Below, piece by piece: positions 15,695 to 23,530 of a stretch of DNA of 64,000 nucleotides; the first letter of the stretch is position 1, and every line of letters starts with the position of its first letter. Below the pieces are notes generated by a model that was not told the DNA's origin, did not search any database, and was given only the letters and a program-made list of their open reading frames with translations. Source of the DNA: Cloacibacterium normanense (GTDB lineage: Bacteria; Bacteroidota; Bacteroidia; Flavobacteriales; Weeksellaceae); assembly GCF_002943105.1 (NCBI RefSeq), contig NZ_PTPZ01000005.1:153608-217607 (forward strand), written 5' to 3'. A program made the position numbers and the translations under genes.

Positions 15695-15893
15695 AAATTT
15701 TAGAATATTTCTTAAATCCATTGAAAGCCCAATTGGCGGTATAATATAAAGACTTGAGCGTGGAAAAATTCATGTGTTCTTTGTACACCAAATTTTGGTC
15801 TTTCATGATATTGGTTTTCTTTCTAGAAACACTTCCTTCTCGCATTCTGTATTTAGCCAAAGTTTTTTTAAGAGGCTTTCCGTAAGGGATTTT
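15687..15893 (-). pseudogene. Remnant of a family 2 glycosyltransferase (C-terminal end only)
   Basis: On the minus strand an open stretch of about 67 codons, with no start codon at its head, encodes text typical of the end of a GT2 glycosyltransferase. It includes LAKYRMREGSVSRKK, KSLYYTANWAFNGFKKY and a stop. A stop codon (15894-15896) cuts it off upstream and no catalytic N-terminal domain is found beyond it. It therefore looks like the tail of a deleted gene, fused to unrelated sequence. It overlaps the 3' end of the carbonic anhydrase gene by 8 bp. Confidence 0.65.
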
Positions 15894-15896
15894 TTA

Positions 15897-16140
15897 AGAT
15901 GGAGCTGTGAAAAAAGTAGAAGTAGTTTCTTTCACCGCTCAAAAACTCATTGTAAAAGGGGGAAAAAGAAATTGGCGGAGAAAATGTATATTGTAAAAGT
16001 GATCAATACATAAGATTAATTAATTTGTAAACGAGATATTTTATAATCCTTATTCATAACGATAGGGATTTTTCTTTTAAAAATCATAAATTTGTAAATT
16101 CTTAGAAATCAAGTTTAACAATACTTTAAAATATTACAGC
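15897..16140. other. Gene-poor stretch with possible broken coding fragment; leuS promoter region
   Basis: The plus strand reads VKKVEVVSFTAQKLIVKG from about 15906. After a +1 shift at a G/A-rich run (about 15957) it reads KKKLAEKMYIVKVINT to a stop at 16013. This may be a frameshifted gene end, but the family is not recognised. From 16014 on, the DNA is non-coding. TAAATTTG at 16087-16094 is a candidate promoter element for leuS. Confidence 0.35.
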
Positions 16141-19065
16141 GTGTTTTACGATCACAAGCAGATAGAGCAAAAATGGCAGAAGTTTTGGGAAGAAAACCAA
16201 ACTTATAAAACTGAAAATAATTCTACAAAACCTAAATTCTACGTTTTAGATATGTTTCCTTATCCTTCTGGAGCGGGTTTACACGTAGGTCACCCTCTGG
16301 GTTATATCGCCTCTGATATTTATGCAAGGTTCAAGAGACATCAAGGTTTTAACGTTTTGCATCCTATCGGTTATGATTCTTTCGGTTTGCCAGCAGAACA
16401 ATACGCGATTCAAACTGGGCAGCATCCTGCAATTACTACAGAGCAAAATATTACCAGATATGAAGAGCAATTAAGAAAAATTGGTTTCTCTTTCGATTGG
16501 AGTAGAGAAGTGAGAACTTCTGATGCTTCTTATTACAAATGGACGCAATGGATTTTTATAGAATTGTTTCATTCTTGGTACAATAAAACTTCGGATAAAG
16601 CAGAATCTATCGAAACTTTGGTAGAACATTTTTCAAAATTCGGGACTGAAAACTTAAACGCAGTTCAAAATGATGAATTAAATTTTACCGCAGAAGAATG
16701 GAATGCTGCTGATGAAAACAAAAAACAAGATATTTTACTCAATTACAGATTGGCTTATAGAGCCGAAACTACTGTAAACTGGTGTCCTGCTTTGGGAACT
16801 GTTTTGGCGAATGATGAGGTAAAAGACGGAAAATCTGAACGTGGCGGTTATCCTGTTTTTCAGAAAAAAATGATGCAGTGGAGCATGAGAATCACTGCGT
16901 ATTCTGAAAGACTTTTAAATGGATTGAAAACTTTAGATTGGCCACAACCGTTGAAGGATTCTCAAGAATATTGGATTGGAAAATCTCAAGGAGCAGCGGT
17001 AAAGTTCCGAGTTCCGAGTTCCGAGTTCCGAGTTGATGAGGCAGAAATTGAGGTTTTTACAACAAGACCCGACACGATTTTTGGGGCAACTTTTATGGTT
17101 TTGGCGCCAGAAAATCCTTTGGTAGAAAAATTAACGACTCCAGAGCAAAAATCTGAAGTTGAAAACTATATAGAAGAAACTTCTAAAAAAACGGAACGTG
17201 ATAGAATGGCAGACGTGAAAAACGTTTCCGGAGCGTTCACAGGAAGTTTTGCAATAAATCCTTTCACAGGGAAAAATATCCCGATTTATATTTCAGATTA
17301 CGTTTTGATGGGTTACGGAACAGGGGCTGTAATGGCGGTTCCTGCGCATGATGAACGAGATCATCGTTTTGCGAAAAAATTCGGGTTAGAAATCATTAAT
17401 GTTATTGAAAACGATTTCGATATTCAAGAAGAATCTTATGATTCTAAAGATTCAGTTTGTGTAAATTCTGAATTTTTAAACGGACTGAATTATAATGATG
17501 CGAAAGCAAAAATTATTTCAGAAATCGAAAAAATGGGAATCGGTCACGGAACTACCAATTACAGACAGCGTGATGCGATTTTCTCTCGTCAAAGATATTG
17601 GGGAGAGCCGGTTCCTGTGTATTATAAAGACGGAATGCCTTATACTTTGCCTGTTTCTGCATTGCCATTAGAATTGCCAGAAGTAGAGAAATATTTACCA
17701 ACAGAAGACGGCGATCCACCATTAGGAAATGCGAAAAATTTCGCTTGGGACGAAGCTAGCCAAAAAGTAGTGGCTGTAGATTTAATTGATGAAAAAACCG
17801 TTTTCCCGATGGAACTTTCTACCATGCCAGGTTGGGCAGGAAGTTCTTGGTATTTCTTGAGATATATGGATCCGAAAAATGATGGTGAATTTTGTGCAAA
17901 AGATTTATCAGATTATTGGGGCGGCGTCGATTTATATATTGGCGGAAGCGAACACGCAACTGGTCATTTATTGTATTCTCGTTTTTGGAATATGTTCTTA
18001 AAAGACAGAGGTTACATTAACCAAGATGAACCTTTCCAAAAATTGATAAATCAAGGAATGATTTTGGGTTATAGCGCATTTATTGCTGAATCTTATCATG
18101 AAGATAAAAAAATAACGCCAATTTATATTTCCCAAGACTTATTAGCTCTTTCAAGTGTTGAATCGGATTGGATTGAAAAAAAGGAAGAATTTTACAGAAA
18201 TGAAGGTTTGGATGAAAAGACAATTTCAGAAATTAAATTTAGATTTTTACATGTTGATATTTCATTATTGAAAAATGAAAGTAGTTTAGATATTGAAAAA
18301 TTTAAACAATGGCGTTCAGAGTTTAACAACGCATTTGTTATTACAAATAATAAAGGGGAGTTAAAGGTTCTTCGTGAAGTAGAAAAAATGTCAAAATCAA
18401 AATACAACGTTGTAAATCCAGATGATATTGCAGAAGAATATGGTGCAGATTGTTTGCGTTTGTATGAAATATTCCTTGGTCCTTTAGAGCAATCAAAACC
18501 ATGGAATACACAAGGTTTAAGCGGAGTTTACGGATTTTTGAAAAAATTCTATAACCTTTATTTTGATGGAGATAACTTCTCGGTTTCAGAGGAAGAGCCA
18601 ACCAAAGCAGAATTGAAAGTTCTACATACTTTGATTAAGAAATTTACGTTTGATATTCAGAATTTCTCATTCAATACTTCGGTTTCTCAGTTTATGATTG
18701 CTGTAAACGAGTTGCAAAAAATGAAGTGCAATAAGAGAGCGATTTTAGAACCTTTAGCGGTTATTATTTCTCCTTATGCGCCACATATTTGCGAAGAATT
18801 GTGGGAAAAATTAGGTAAAAATACTTCTATAGAATTTGAGAAATTACCAGAATTAAATGAAGCGTATTTGGTAGAAGATGAGATAAACTATCCGGTAAGT
18901 TTCAATGGTAAAATGAAGTTTACCTTGGCTTTAGCAGCGGATTTAGATGCTAAACAAATTGAAGAAATAGCGATGAGTAATGAAAAGGTTCAAGAAATTT
19001 TAGCGGGAGCAACTCCTAAAAAAATAATTATTGTGCCAAAGAAGATTATCAATATCGTTTTTTAA
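16141..19065 (+). CDS. leuS: Leucyl-tRNA synthetase
   Basis: This class I aminoacyl-tRNA synthetase charges tRNA-Leu. It starts with GTG and has 974 residues. The HIGH motif is HVGH at 48-51 and the KMSKS motif is exact at 749-753. The CP1 editing domain (about 230-430) holds TTRPDTIFGAT and the editing region GTGAVMAVPAHDERDHRFA. The protein is longer than most bacterial LeuRS (about 800-870). Part of the excess is an insert before KMSKS (about residues 650-745), which is common in flavobacteria as I recall. A 7-bp tandem repeat at 17004-17034 encodes about residues 288-298, at the entrance of the editing domain. It is monocistronic, with a long AT-rich spacer to exbB. Confidence 0.97.
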   Translation: MFYDHKQIEQKWQKFWEENQTYKTENNSTKPKFYVLDMFPYPSGAGLHVGHPLGYIASDIYARFKRHQGFNVLHPIGYDSFGLPAEQYAIQTGQHPAITTEQNITRYEEQLRKIGFSFDWSREVRTSDASYYKWTQWIFIELFHSWYNKTSDKAESIETLVEHFSKFGTENLNAVQNDELNFTAEEWNAADENKKQDILLNYRLAYRAETTVNWCPALGTVLANDEVKDGKSERGGYPVFQKKMMQWSMRITAYSERLLNGLKTLDWPQPLKDSQEYWIGKSQGAAVKFRVPSSEFRVDEAEIEVFTTRPDTIFGATFMVLAPENPLVEKLTTPEQKSEVENYIEETSKKTERDRMADVKNVSGAFTGSFAINPFTGKNIPIYISDYVLMGYGTGAVMAVPAHDERDHRFAKKFGLEIINVIENDFDIQEESYDSKDSVCVNSEFLNGLNYNDAKAKIISEIEKMGIGHGTTNYRQRDAIFSRQRYWGEPVPVYYKDGMPYTLPVSALPLELPEVEKYLPTEDGDPPLGNAKNFAWDEASQKVVAVDLIDEKTVFPMELSTMPGWAGSSWYFLRYMDPKNDGEFCAKDLSDYWGGVDLYIGGSEHATGHLLYSRFWNMFLKDRGYINQDEPFQKLINQGMILGYSAFIAESYHEDKKITPIYISQDLLALSSVESDWIEKKEEFYRNEGLDEKTISEIKFRFLHVDISLLKNESSLDIEKFKQWRSEFNNAFVITNNKGELKVLREVEKMSKSKYNVVNPDDIAEEYGADCLRLYEIFLGPLEQSKPWNTQGLSGVYGFLKKFYNLYFDGDNFSVSEEEPTKAELKVLHTLIKKFTFDIQNFSFNTSVSQFMIAVNELQKMKCNKRAILEPLAVIISPYAPHICEELWEKLGKNTSIEFEKLPELNEAYLVEDEINYPVSFNGKMKFTLALAADLDAKQIEEIAMSNEKVQEILAGATPKKIIIVPKKIINIVF
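17004..17034 (+). repeat. Perfect 7-bp tandem repeat (GTTCCGA)x4.4 inside leuS
   Basis: Four exact copies of GTTCCGA plus GTT. They encode KFRVPSSEFRVDE just before the conserved AEIEVFTTRPDT strand of the editing domain. A one-unit slip would shift the frame of this essential gene; only changes of three units are tolerated. Confidence 0.93.
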
Positions 19066-19332
19066 GGAATTGTTAAATATTTTTTAAAAATTTATAAAAA
19101 TTTCTTTGAATATTTGAAAAAAAATAAGGCTAAAAATTTTGTAGTTTTTATGATTTTAACATCATGTGAAAATATCTCACAAAAAATATAAAATATATTG
19201 TTAAATCTGTAATCTACAATGGTTTTCGAGAAACAAGAAATTTATCATAGTTTGATTTTTTAACTTGCATTTTCCAATAAAATAGCTTTATTTTACAGCC
19301 TCAAAAAATTAACAATTATAATTTAGTTTAAT
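19066..19332. promoter_or_regulatory. AT-rich spacer with exbB operon promoter
   Basis: There is no coding sequence in these 267 bases. TTG at 19265-19267 and TAGCTTTA at 19283-19290 (spacing 15, last base off consensus) form the best promoter candidate, about 40 bases before the exbB start. A simple leuS terminator hairpin was not found. Confidence 0.35.
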
Positions 19333-20193
19333 ATGGAAATGAATGTTTCAACACAAGAGGAGCAAGTAGTTGCTAAAAAAGTAGGAGGCCTTAATCCTGC
19401 AGTTGTTTTACCTATTCTATATGTTATAGCGTTAGGTATTTATATTTTTATTTTAGGTAATCCTGGTAACTTTAAGAACGAAGGGGTTACTGGTCTTTCA
19501 GTTGCTTTTTCTGATGTAGAGAATAAGGACTTACATCCAGATTCTTTCATGGGAATTATTTACATGGGGGGACCAATCGTTCACATTTTGATTTTATTCA
19601 TGATTACTGTTATTGTTTTCGCTATTGAGCGTTTCTTCGTTCTTAGAAAAGCAGCAGGTACAGGTAACTTAGAAAACTTTGTAATTAAAGTTAGAAATTT
19701 ACTTGACAAAAATAAAATTGATGAAGCAGTTGAAGAGTGTGATGCTCAAAAAGGTTCTGTAGGTAACGTAGTGAAAGAAGGTCTTACAACTTACAAAGCT
19801 TTAGCAAATGATACAACTCTTAACAAAGAGCAAAAAATGGTAGCGCTTACTAAATCAATTGAAGAAGCTACAACTTTAGAAATGCCAATGTTAGAAAAGA
19901 ACATGATGATTCTTTCTACTCTAGGTACAGTAGCTACGTTAGTTGCACTATTAGGAACGGTAATCGGTATGATTAAGTCTTTCCAAGCTTTAGGTGCTGC
20001 TGGAGGTACTCCTGATGCTGCTGCATTATCAATCGGTATTTCTGAAGCACTTATCAACACTGCATTAGGTATTGGTACTTCAGCTATCGCTATTATTCTT
20101 TATAACTTCTTTACTTCTAAAATTGACGGACTTACATACAAAATCGACGAGATTGGTATGTCTATCCAACAATCTTTTGCAGAATTTAACTAA
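19333..20193 (+). CDS. exbB: ExbB/MotA/TolQ-type proton channel subunit
   Basis: This is the inner-membrane proton channel that powers TonB. The 286 residues have an N-terminal hydrophobic segment (about 18-43), a second near 78-100, and the conserved paired C-terminal helices. These carry the MotA_ExbB signature (LSTLGTVATLVALLGTVIGMIKSFQALG, in two helical halves, and EALINTALGIGTSAIAIILYNFF). The long N-terminal extension with a periplasmic loop is typical of Bacteroidetes ExbB proteins. It is the first gene of an operon with two exbD genes and tonB, all on the same strand with short gaps. Confidence 0.95.
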   Translation: MEMNVSTQEEQVVAKKVGGLNPAVVLPILYVIALGIYIFILGNPGNFKNEGVTGLSVAFSDVENKDLHPDSFMGIIYMGGPIVHILILFMITVIVFAIERFFVLRKAAGTGNLENFVIKVRNLLDKNKIDEAVEECDAQKGSVGNVVKEGLTTYKALANDTTLNKEQKMVALTKSIEEATTLEMPMLEKNMMILSTLGTVATLVALLGTVIGMIKSFQALGAAGGTPDAAALSIGISEALINTALGIGTSAIAIILYNFFTSKIDGLTYKIDEIGMSIQQSFAEFN

Positions 20194-20278
20194 TCAGTTA
20201 ATTTTTGGCAAAAAAATTGCACTCTTTTTAAATGAAAGAATGCATAACTAGAAGTTTAATTTAATAAAAAATAATAAA

Positions 20279-20878
20279 ATGGCGAGAGTCAAACCAAAAA
20301 GACACGGTGTTGTAACAGACATGACAGCAATGTGTGATGTTACTTTCTTGCTTCTTACATTCTTTATTATGACTACTCAGTTTAAAAAGCCTGATGTAGA
20401 GCAAATTAAACCGCCAACTTCTATTTCTGAAAAATTACTTCCAGATGGGAACTTAATGACAGTTAATGTTACTCCAGACGGTAAGTTTTATTTCGCAGCT
20501 GTTGAAAACTTTAAAGAAAGATCAGAGTTGCTAGACAAAATGGGAGCTAAATATGGTGTAAAATTTTCAGAAGAAGAAAAAGTAGCTTTCTTCAAAACTC
20601 CAGCAATTGGAGTTCCGATGAATCAGCTTAAGAGTTTTCTTAAAATGCCTGAAGATCAAAGAAAGTTTGTAAAAACTGCGGGAGTTCCATTAGACAGTAC
20701 AAATAAGCAATTAATAGATTGGATTAGTAGTAGTCTTGAAATTAATCCACAATATAAATTGGCTATTAAAGGAGATGCAAACACTAATTACCCTAAAGTA
20801 AAAAATTTATTTGAAGGGCTTAGAGATATAGAGTATTATAAGTTTTGGTTAATTACTAGCCAGGAAACTAATAAATAG
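20279..20878 (+). CDS. exbD: ExbD-type biopolymer transport protein (first copy)
   Basis: This 199-residue protein is a single-span inner-membrane protein of the TonB energising complex. The basic N-terminus (ARVKPKRHGVVTDM) leads to the membrane helix TAMCDVTFLLLTFFIMTTQF, whose Asp (about residue 20) is the proton-relay residue of the family. The periplasmic domain (about 45-199) is longer than the classical ~140-residue ExbD. It includes an insert around residues 75-135 (EEEKVAFFKTPAIGVPMNQL). The gene sits 85 bp after exbB and 7 bp before a second exbD. Confidence 0.93.
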   Translation: MARVKPKRHGVVTDMTAMCDVTFLLLTFFIMTTQFKKPDVEQIKPPTSISEKLLPDGNLMTVNVTPDGKFYFAAVENFKERSELLDKMGAKYGVKFSEEEKVAFFKTPAIGVPMNQLKSFLKMPEDQRKFVKTAGVPLDSTNKQLIDWISSSLEINPQYKLAIKGDANTNYPKVKNLFEGLRDIEYYKFWLITSQETNK

Positions 20879-20885
20879 TAAAGAA

Positions 20886-21449
20886 ATGGCAGAAGTACAA
20901 GTACAAGAAAAGAGCGAAAAGGGAGGCAAAGTCCGTTCCAAAAAGCAGAGTACTAAAGTTGACATGACACCAATGGTGGACCTTAACTTTTTGATGCTAA
21001 TGTTTTTTATGTTTACTACTACATTTAGTAAACCGAATGTAATGGACCTAGGGTTACCAGCAAAACCAAAAGTTGATCAACCAAAACCTAAAGATACTCA
21101 GATTGATTTAACGAATTCAATTTCGTTGATTATTGGTAAAAATAATAGAATTTTCTATCACCAGTTAGATCAAGCAGGTCTTAATGAACAGACTTTACAA
21201 GAGACTACTTATGATAGAGAAGGGATTACAAAAGTAATCGAGCAAGCAAAACGTAATGCTAAAGATGTTACTAAATTTACAGTAATTATCAAGCCTACAG
21301 ATGATGCAGTGTATAAAAATTTCGTAGATATTTTAGATGAAATGGCGATTACTAATTCTCAGCAATATGGGGTTACAGATATTAAGCCATGGGAAAAAGT
21401 TATCTACGAGAAAAAAGTTGGAGGTTCTACACCGGCACCAGCTCAATAA
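20886..21449 (+). CDS. exbD: ExbD-type biopolymer transport protein (second copy)
   Basis: This second ExbD has 187 residues: a basic cytoplasmic tail (KGGKVRSKKQSTK), then the membrane helix DMTPMVDLNFLMLMFFMFTT with the conserved Asp, then a periplasmic domain. It differs strongly from the copy upstream, so the complex may contain a mixed ExbD dimer. That is an inference; paired exbD genes are usual in Bacteroidetes. It starts 7 bp after the first exbD and is followed after 25 bp by tonB. Confidence 0.93.
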   Translation: MAEVQVQEKSEKGGKVRSKKQSTKVDMTPMVDLNFLMLMFFMFTTTFSKPNVMDLGLPAKPKVDQPKPKDTQIDLTNSISLIIGKNNRIFYHQLDQAGLNEQTLQETTYDREGITKVIEQAKRNAKDVTKFTVIIKPTDDAVYKNFVDILDEMAITNSQQYGVTDIKPWEKVIYEKKVGGSTPAPAQ

Positions 21450-21474
21450 TTAATTCAAAACTTATTTGAATATT

Positions 21475-22305
21475 ATGGAAAATGAAAATTTAAATTACAA
21501 TCCATCTTTAGATGAAATTGTATTTGAGCATAGAAATAAAGAATACGGTGCATATGATTTAAGATCAAGTTATAGAAGAATCTTAACAAGATCTATGATC
21601 ATTGGAACTCTTATTTTCTGTATAGCAGCAATTACTCCTTTTGTAGTAATGAAAATTAAGCAATTAGCTGCTAAAGAAAAGACAGAAGTAGATGCTAACC
21701 TTATCGAAATTCTTCCTGAAGAACAAGTGAAAGAAGAGATTGTGGAAAAAGAAGAAACTCCACCACCTCCACCACCTAAAGTAGAAGAAAAGATTGAAAT
21801 TCTACAAAATGTAGTACCTGAACCAGTAAAGGCGCCTAAAGTGGAAACTCCACCTCCGCCAATTTCTGAACAGTTAAAAACTACAACAGGTCTTGTAAAT
21901 CAAGAAGGTGTAAAACAAACGAATTATGCACCACCTCCTGTTGCTGCTCCACCAAAAGCTGCTGCAGTAGAGTCTAAAGCTCCAAGTACTACAGAGGTTT
22001 ATGAATCTGTAGACCAAGAAGCAGAATTCCCTGGAAGTTTAAACTCTTTTAGAAATAAAATTGGTGAAAACTTTGATAACTCTGCAATGGAAGGAGGAGA
22101 AGGAACGCTTAAAACTACAGTTACCTTTATTGTAGAAAGAGATGGTACAATTTCTGATGTTAAAGCATCTGGTTCTAACCCAGATTTTAATAGTGAAGCT
22201 GTAAGAACAGTGAAAAGTATTAGAACAAAATGGGTTCCTGCAAAAATTAATGGTCAACCAGTAAGACAAAGATTTAGGTTACCATTAACTATGAATTTTG
22301 AATAA
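21475..22305 (+). CDS. tonB: TonB energy-transducing protein
   Basis: I take ATG 21475 (MENENLNYNPSLDEIVFEHRNKEYGAYDLR) rather than TTG 21466, which gives 276 residues. The start EIVFEHRNKEYGAYDLR is the typical cytoplasmic leader of Bacteroidetes TonB. A membrane helix follows (about residues 37-60), then a Pro/Glu/Lys-rich periplasmic spacer with PPPPPPK and PPPPI runs (about 90-165). The C-terminal TonB domain (about 185-276) contains the strand ERDGTISDVKASGSNPDFNSEA. It contacts TonB boxes of outer-membrane receptors, which would include SusC at 43749. A terminator follows at once (22324-22352). Confidence 0.95.
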   Translation: MENENLNYNPSLDEIVFEHRNKEYGAYDLRSSYRRILTRSMIIGTLIFCIAAITPFVVMKIKQLAAKEKTEVDANLIEILPEEQVKEEIVEKEETPPPPPPKVEEKIEILQNVVPEPVKAPKVETPPPPISEQLKTTTGLVNQEGVKQTNYAPPPVAAPPKAAAVESKAPSTTEVYESVDQEAEFPGSLNSFRNKIGENFDNSAMEGGEGTLKTTVTFIVERDGTISDVKASGSNPDFNSEAVRTVKSIRTKWVPAKINGQPVRQRFRLPLTMNFE

Positions 22306-22323
22306 ACTTACCAATTTTCATAT

Positions 22324-22352
22324 AAAAAGAGAAGCGTAAGCTTCTCTTTTTT
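22324..22352 (+). terminator. Terminator after tonB
   Basis: The stem GAGAAGC-GTAA-GCTTCTC (22329-22346) is followed by six T. It separates the exbB-exbD-exbD-tonB unit from the next genes, perhaps only partly. Confidence 0.85.
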
Positions 22353-22385
22353 ATGTCATTTATTAATAAACTTAATTGCTTTTAT

Positions 22386-22583
22386 ATGTTTAATTACTTA
22401 TCTGTTTTAATCGGGTTATTTTATATTGCATTAGGTGTTTTTGTAATTGTATATCGTTTTTTTCTAGTACAATTAGATGAGATACCATCTTATTTATTAG
22501 GTGGATTACTCATTTTATATGGAATTTTTAGAATAGGAAGAGCAATTTATTACATAAGAAGAAAGGATGAAGAAGACGTTTAA
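22386..22583 (+). CDS. Small two-helix membrane protein, hypothetical
   Basis: ATG 22386 gives 65 residues. The alternative ATG at 22353 lies in the T-run of the tonB terminator and adds an unlikely Cys-rich leader. Two hydrophobic helices (about residues 4-24 and 32-52) end in a charged tail (YYIRRKDEEDV). The family is unknown, but small proteins of this kind between tonB and the pstS-like gene recur in Chryseobacterium relatives, as I recall. It overlaps the next start codon by 17 bp, which suggests translational coupling. Confidence 0.65.
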   Translation: MFNYLSVLIGLFYIALGVFVIVYRFFLVQLDEIPSYLLGGLLILYGIFRIGRAIYYIRRKDEEDV

Positions 22584-23436
22584 GATTTTTATTTTTTTTA
22601 TTTCAGTTTTTTCAGTCATTTCTTGTTCTCAAAATGAATCAAGCAGACCAAACAAAGGTGAAATAGTCATTGCTGCAGATGAATCTTTTAGAAACGTAAC
22701 AGAAGCTTTGGCAGAAAGATATGTTGCGCATTATCCTGAAACTAAACTTCATCTCAAATTTCAGAAAGAAGACTATGCCTTAATGGATTTATTGAAGCGA
22801 AACGTAAGAGTTATTGTGATGTCTAGAGAACTTACAGCAAAAGAAAAAAAACTCTATGAAGAAATGGTAGATCTTCCTTTAGAGCCAGCAAAATTCGCTG
22901 GAGATGCTGTGGTATTTGTAGTTGCTAAAGATTCTCCTAAAAACTCAATTAGTGTTCAAGAAATAAAAAATGAACTACAATCTGATGAAAAAAATATAAT
23001 TTTTGATGGTGTAAATGCTAGTAATTTTAATTTTGTAGCTCAGAAATTAAATTTAGCCCCTCAAAAAATAAAATATTCACTAATTAAAGGTAATAAAGGA
23101 ATTGTAGAGAAAATTAATAAATTCCCTAATAGTATAGGGGTTATTAGTCTTAATACCATCTCGAATCCTTACTCTCGAGAAGCTGAAGATTTAAGGAAAC
23201 AAATAAAAATTCTCTCTGTTACAGAAAATAATATTGCTTATGAGCCGAACAGAGAAAATATAAGAAATATGAAATATCCTTTCACCAGGATTCTTTATTT
23301 TTTAACTAATGAAGGACATTTTGGGTTAGGAAATGGTTTTATCAGATTCTCTTGCACTCAAAAAGGTCAAATAGTGGTAAGTAAAGAAGGACTTCAACCT
23401 TATAATATTTTTAAGAGAGAAGTAATGATGAGATAA
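22567..23436 (+). CDS. PstS-like substrate-binding lipoprotein
   Basis: This 289-residue lipoprotein (lipobox VISC, Cys about 20) has the PBP-like domain of phosphate ABC binding proteins. The first strand is GEIVIAADESFRNVTEALAERY, and the hinge region AKFAGDAVVFVVAKDSPKNSIS is characteristic. No pstCAB transporter genes are beside it. In flavobacteria this type of protein sits in the exbBD-tonB neighbourhood and may bind a ligand in the periplasm rather than feed an ABC transporter (inference). It is coupled to the small membrane gene upstream and lies 94 bp before the TPR gene. Confidence 0.85.
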   Translation: MKKTFKIFIFFISVFSVISCSQNESSRPNKGEIVIAADESFRNVTEALAERYVAHYPETKLHLKFQKEDYALMDLLKRNVRVIVMSRELTAKEKKLYEEMVDLPLEPAKFAGDAVVFVVAKDSPKNSISVQEIKNELQSDEKNIIFDGVNASNFNFVAQKLNLAPQKIKYSLIKGNKGIVEKINKFPNSIGVISLNTISNPYSREAEDLRKQIKILSVTENNIAYEPNRENIRNMKYPFTRILYFLTNEGHFGLGNGFIRFSCTQKGQIVVSKEGLQPYNIFKREVMMR

Positions 23437-23530
23437 AAAATTTTTAATTTTAAGAGATTTAATTTAATTTTGGAACGGTAATTGTGTATTAGTAATTAAC
23501 ATAATACATTAACAATAAAAAAATAGAAAA

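Noticed and set aside
15774..16013. Plus-strand 79-codon reading frame
   Set aside because: Its first half is antisense to the glycosyltransferase remnant and has no protein-like pattern; only the last ~17 codons may belong to a broken gene.
18341..18601. 86-codon minus-strand frame in leuS
   Set aside because: Antisense to the KMSKS region of leuS; no independent support.
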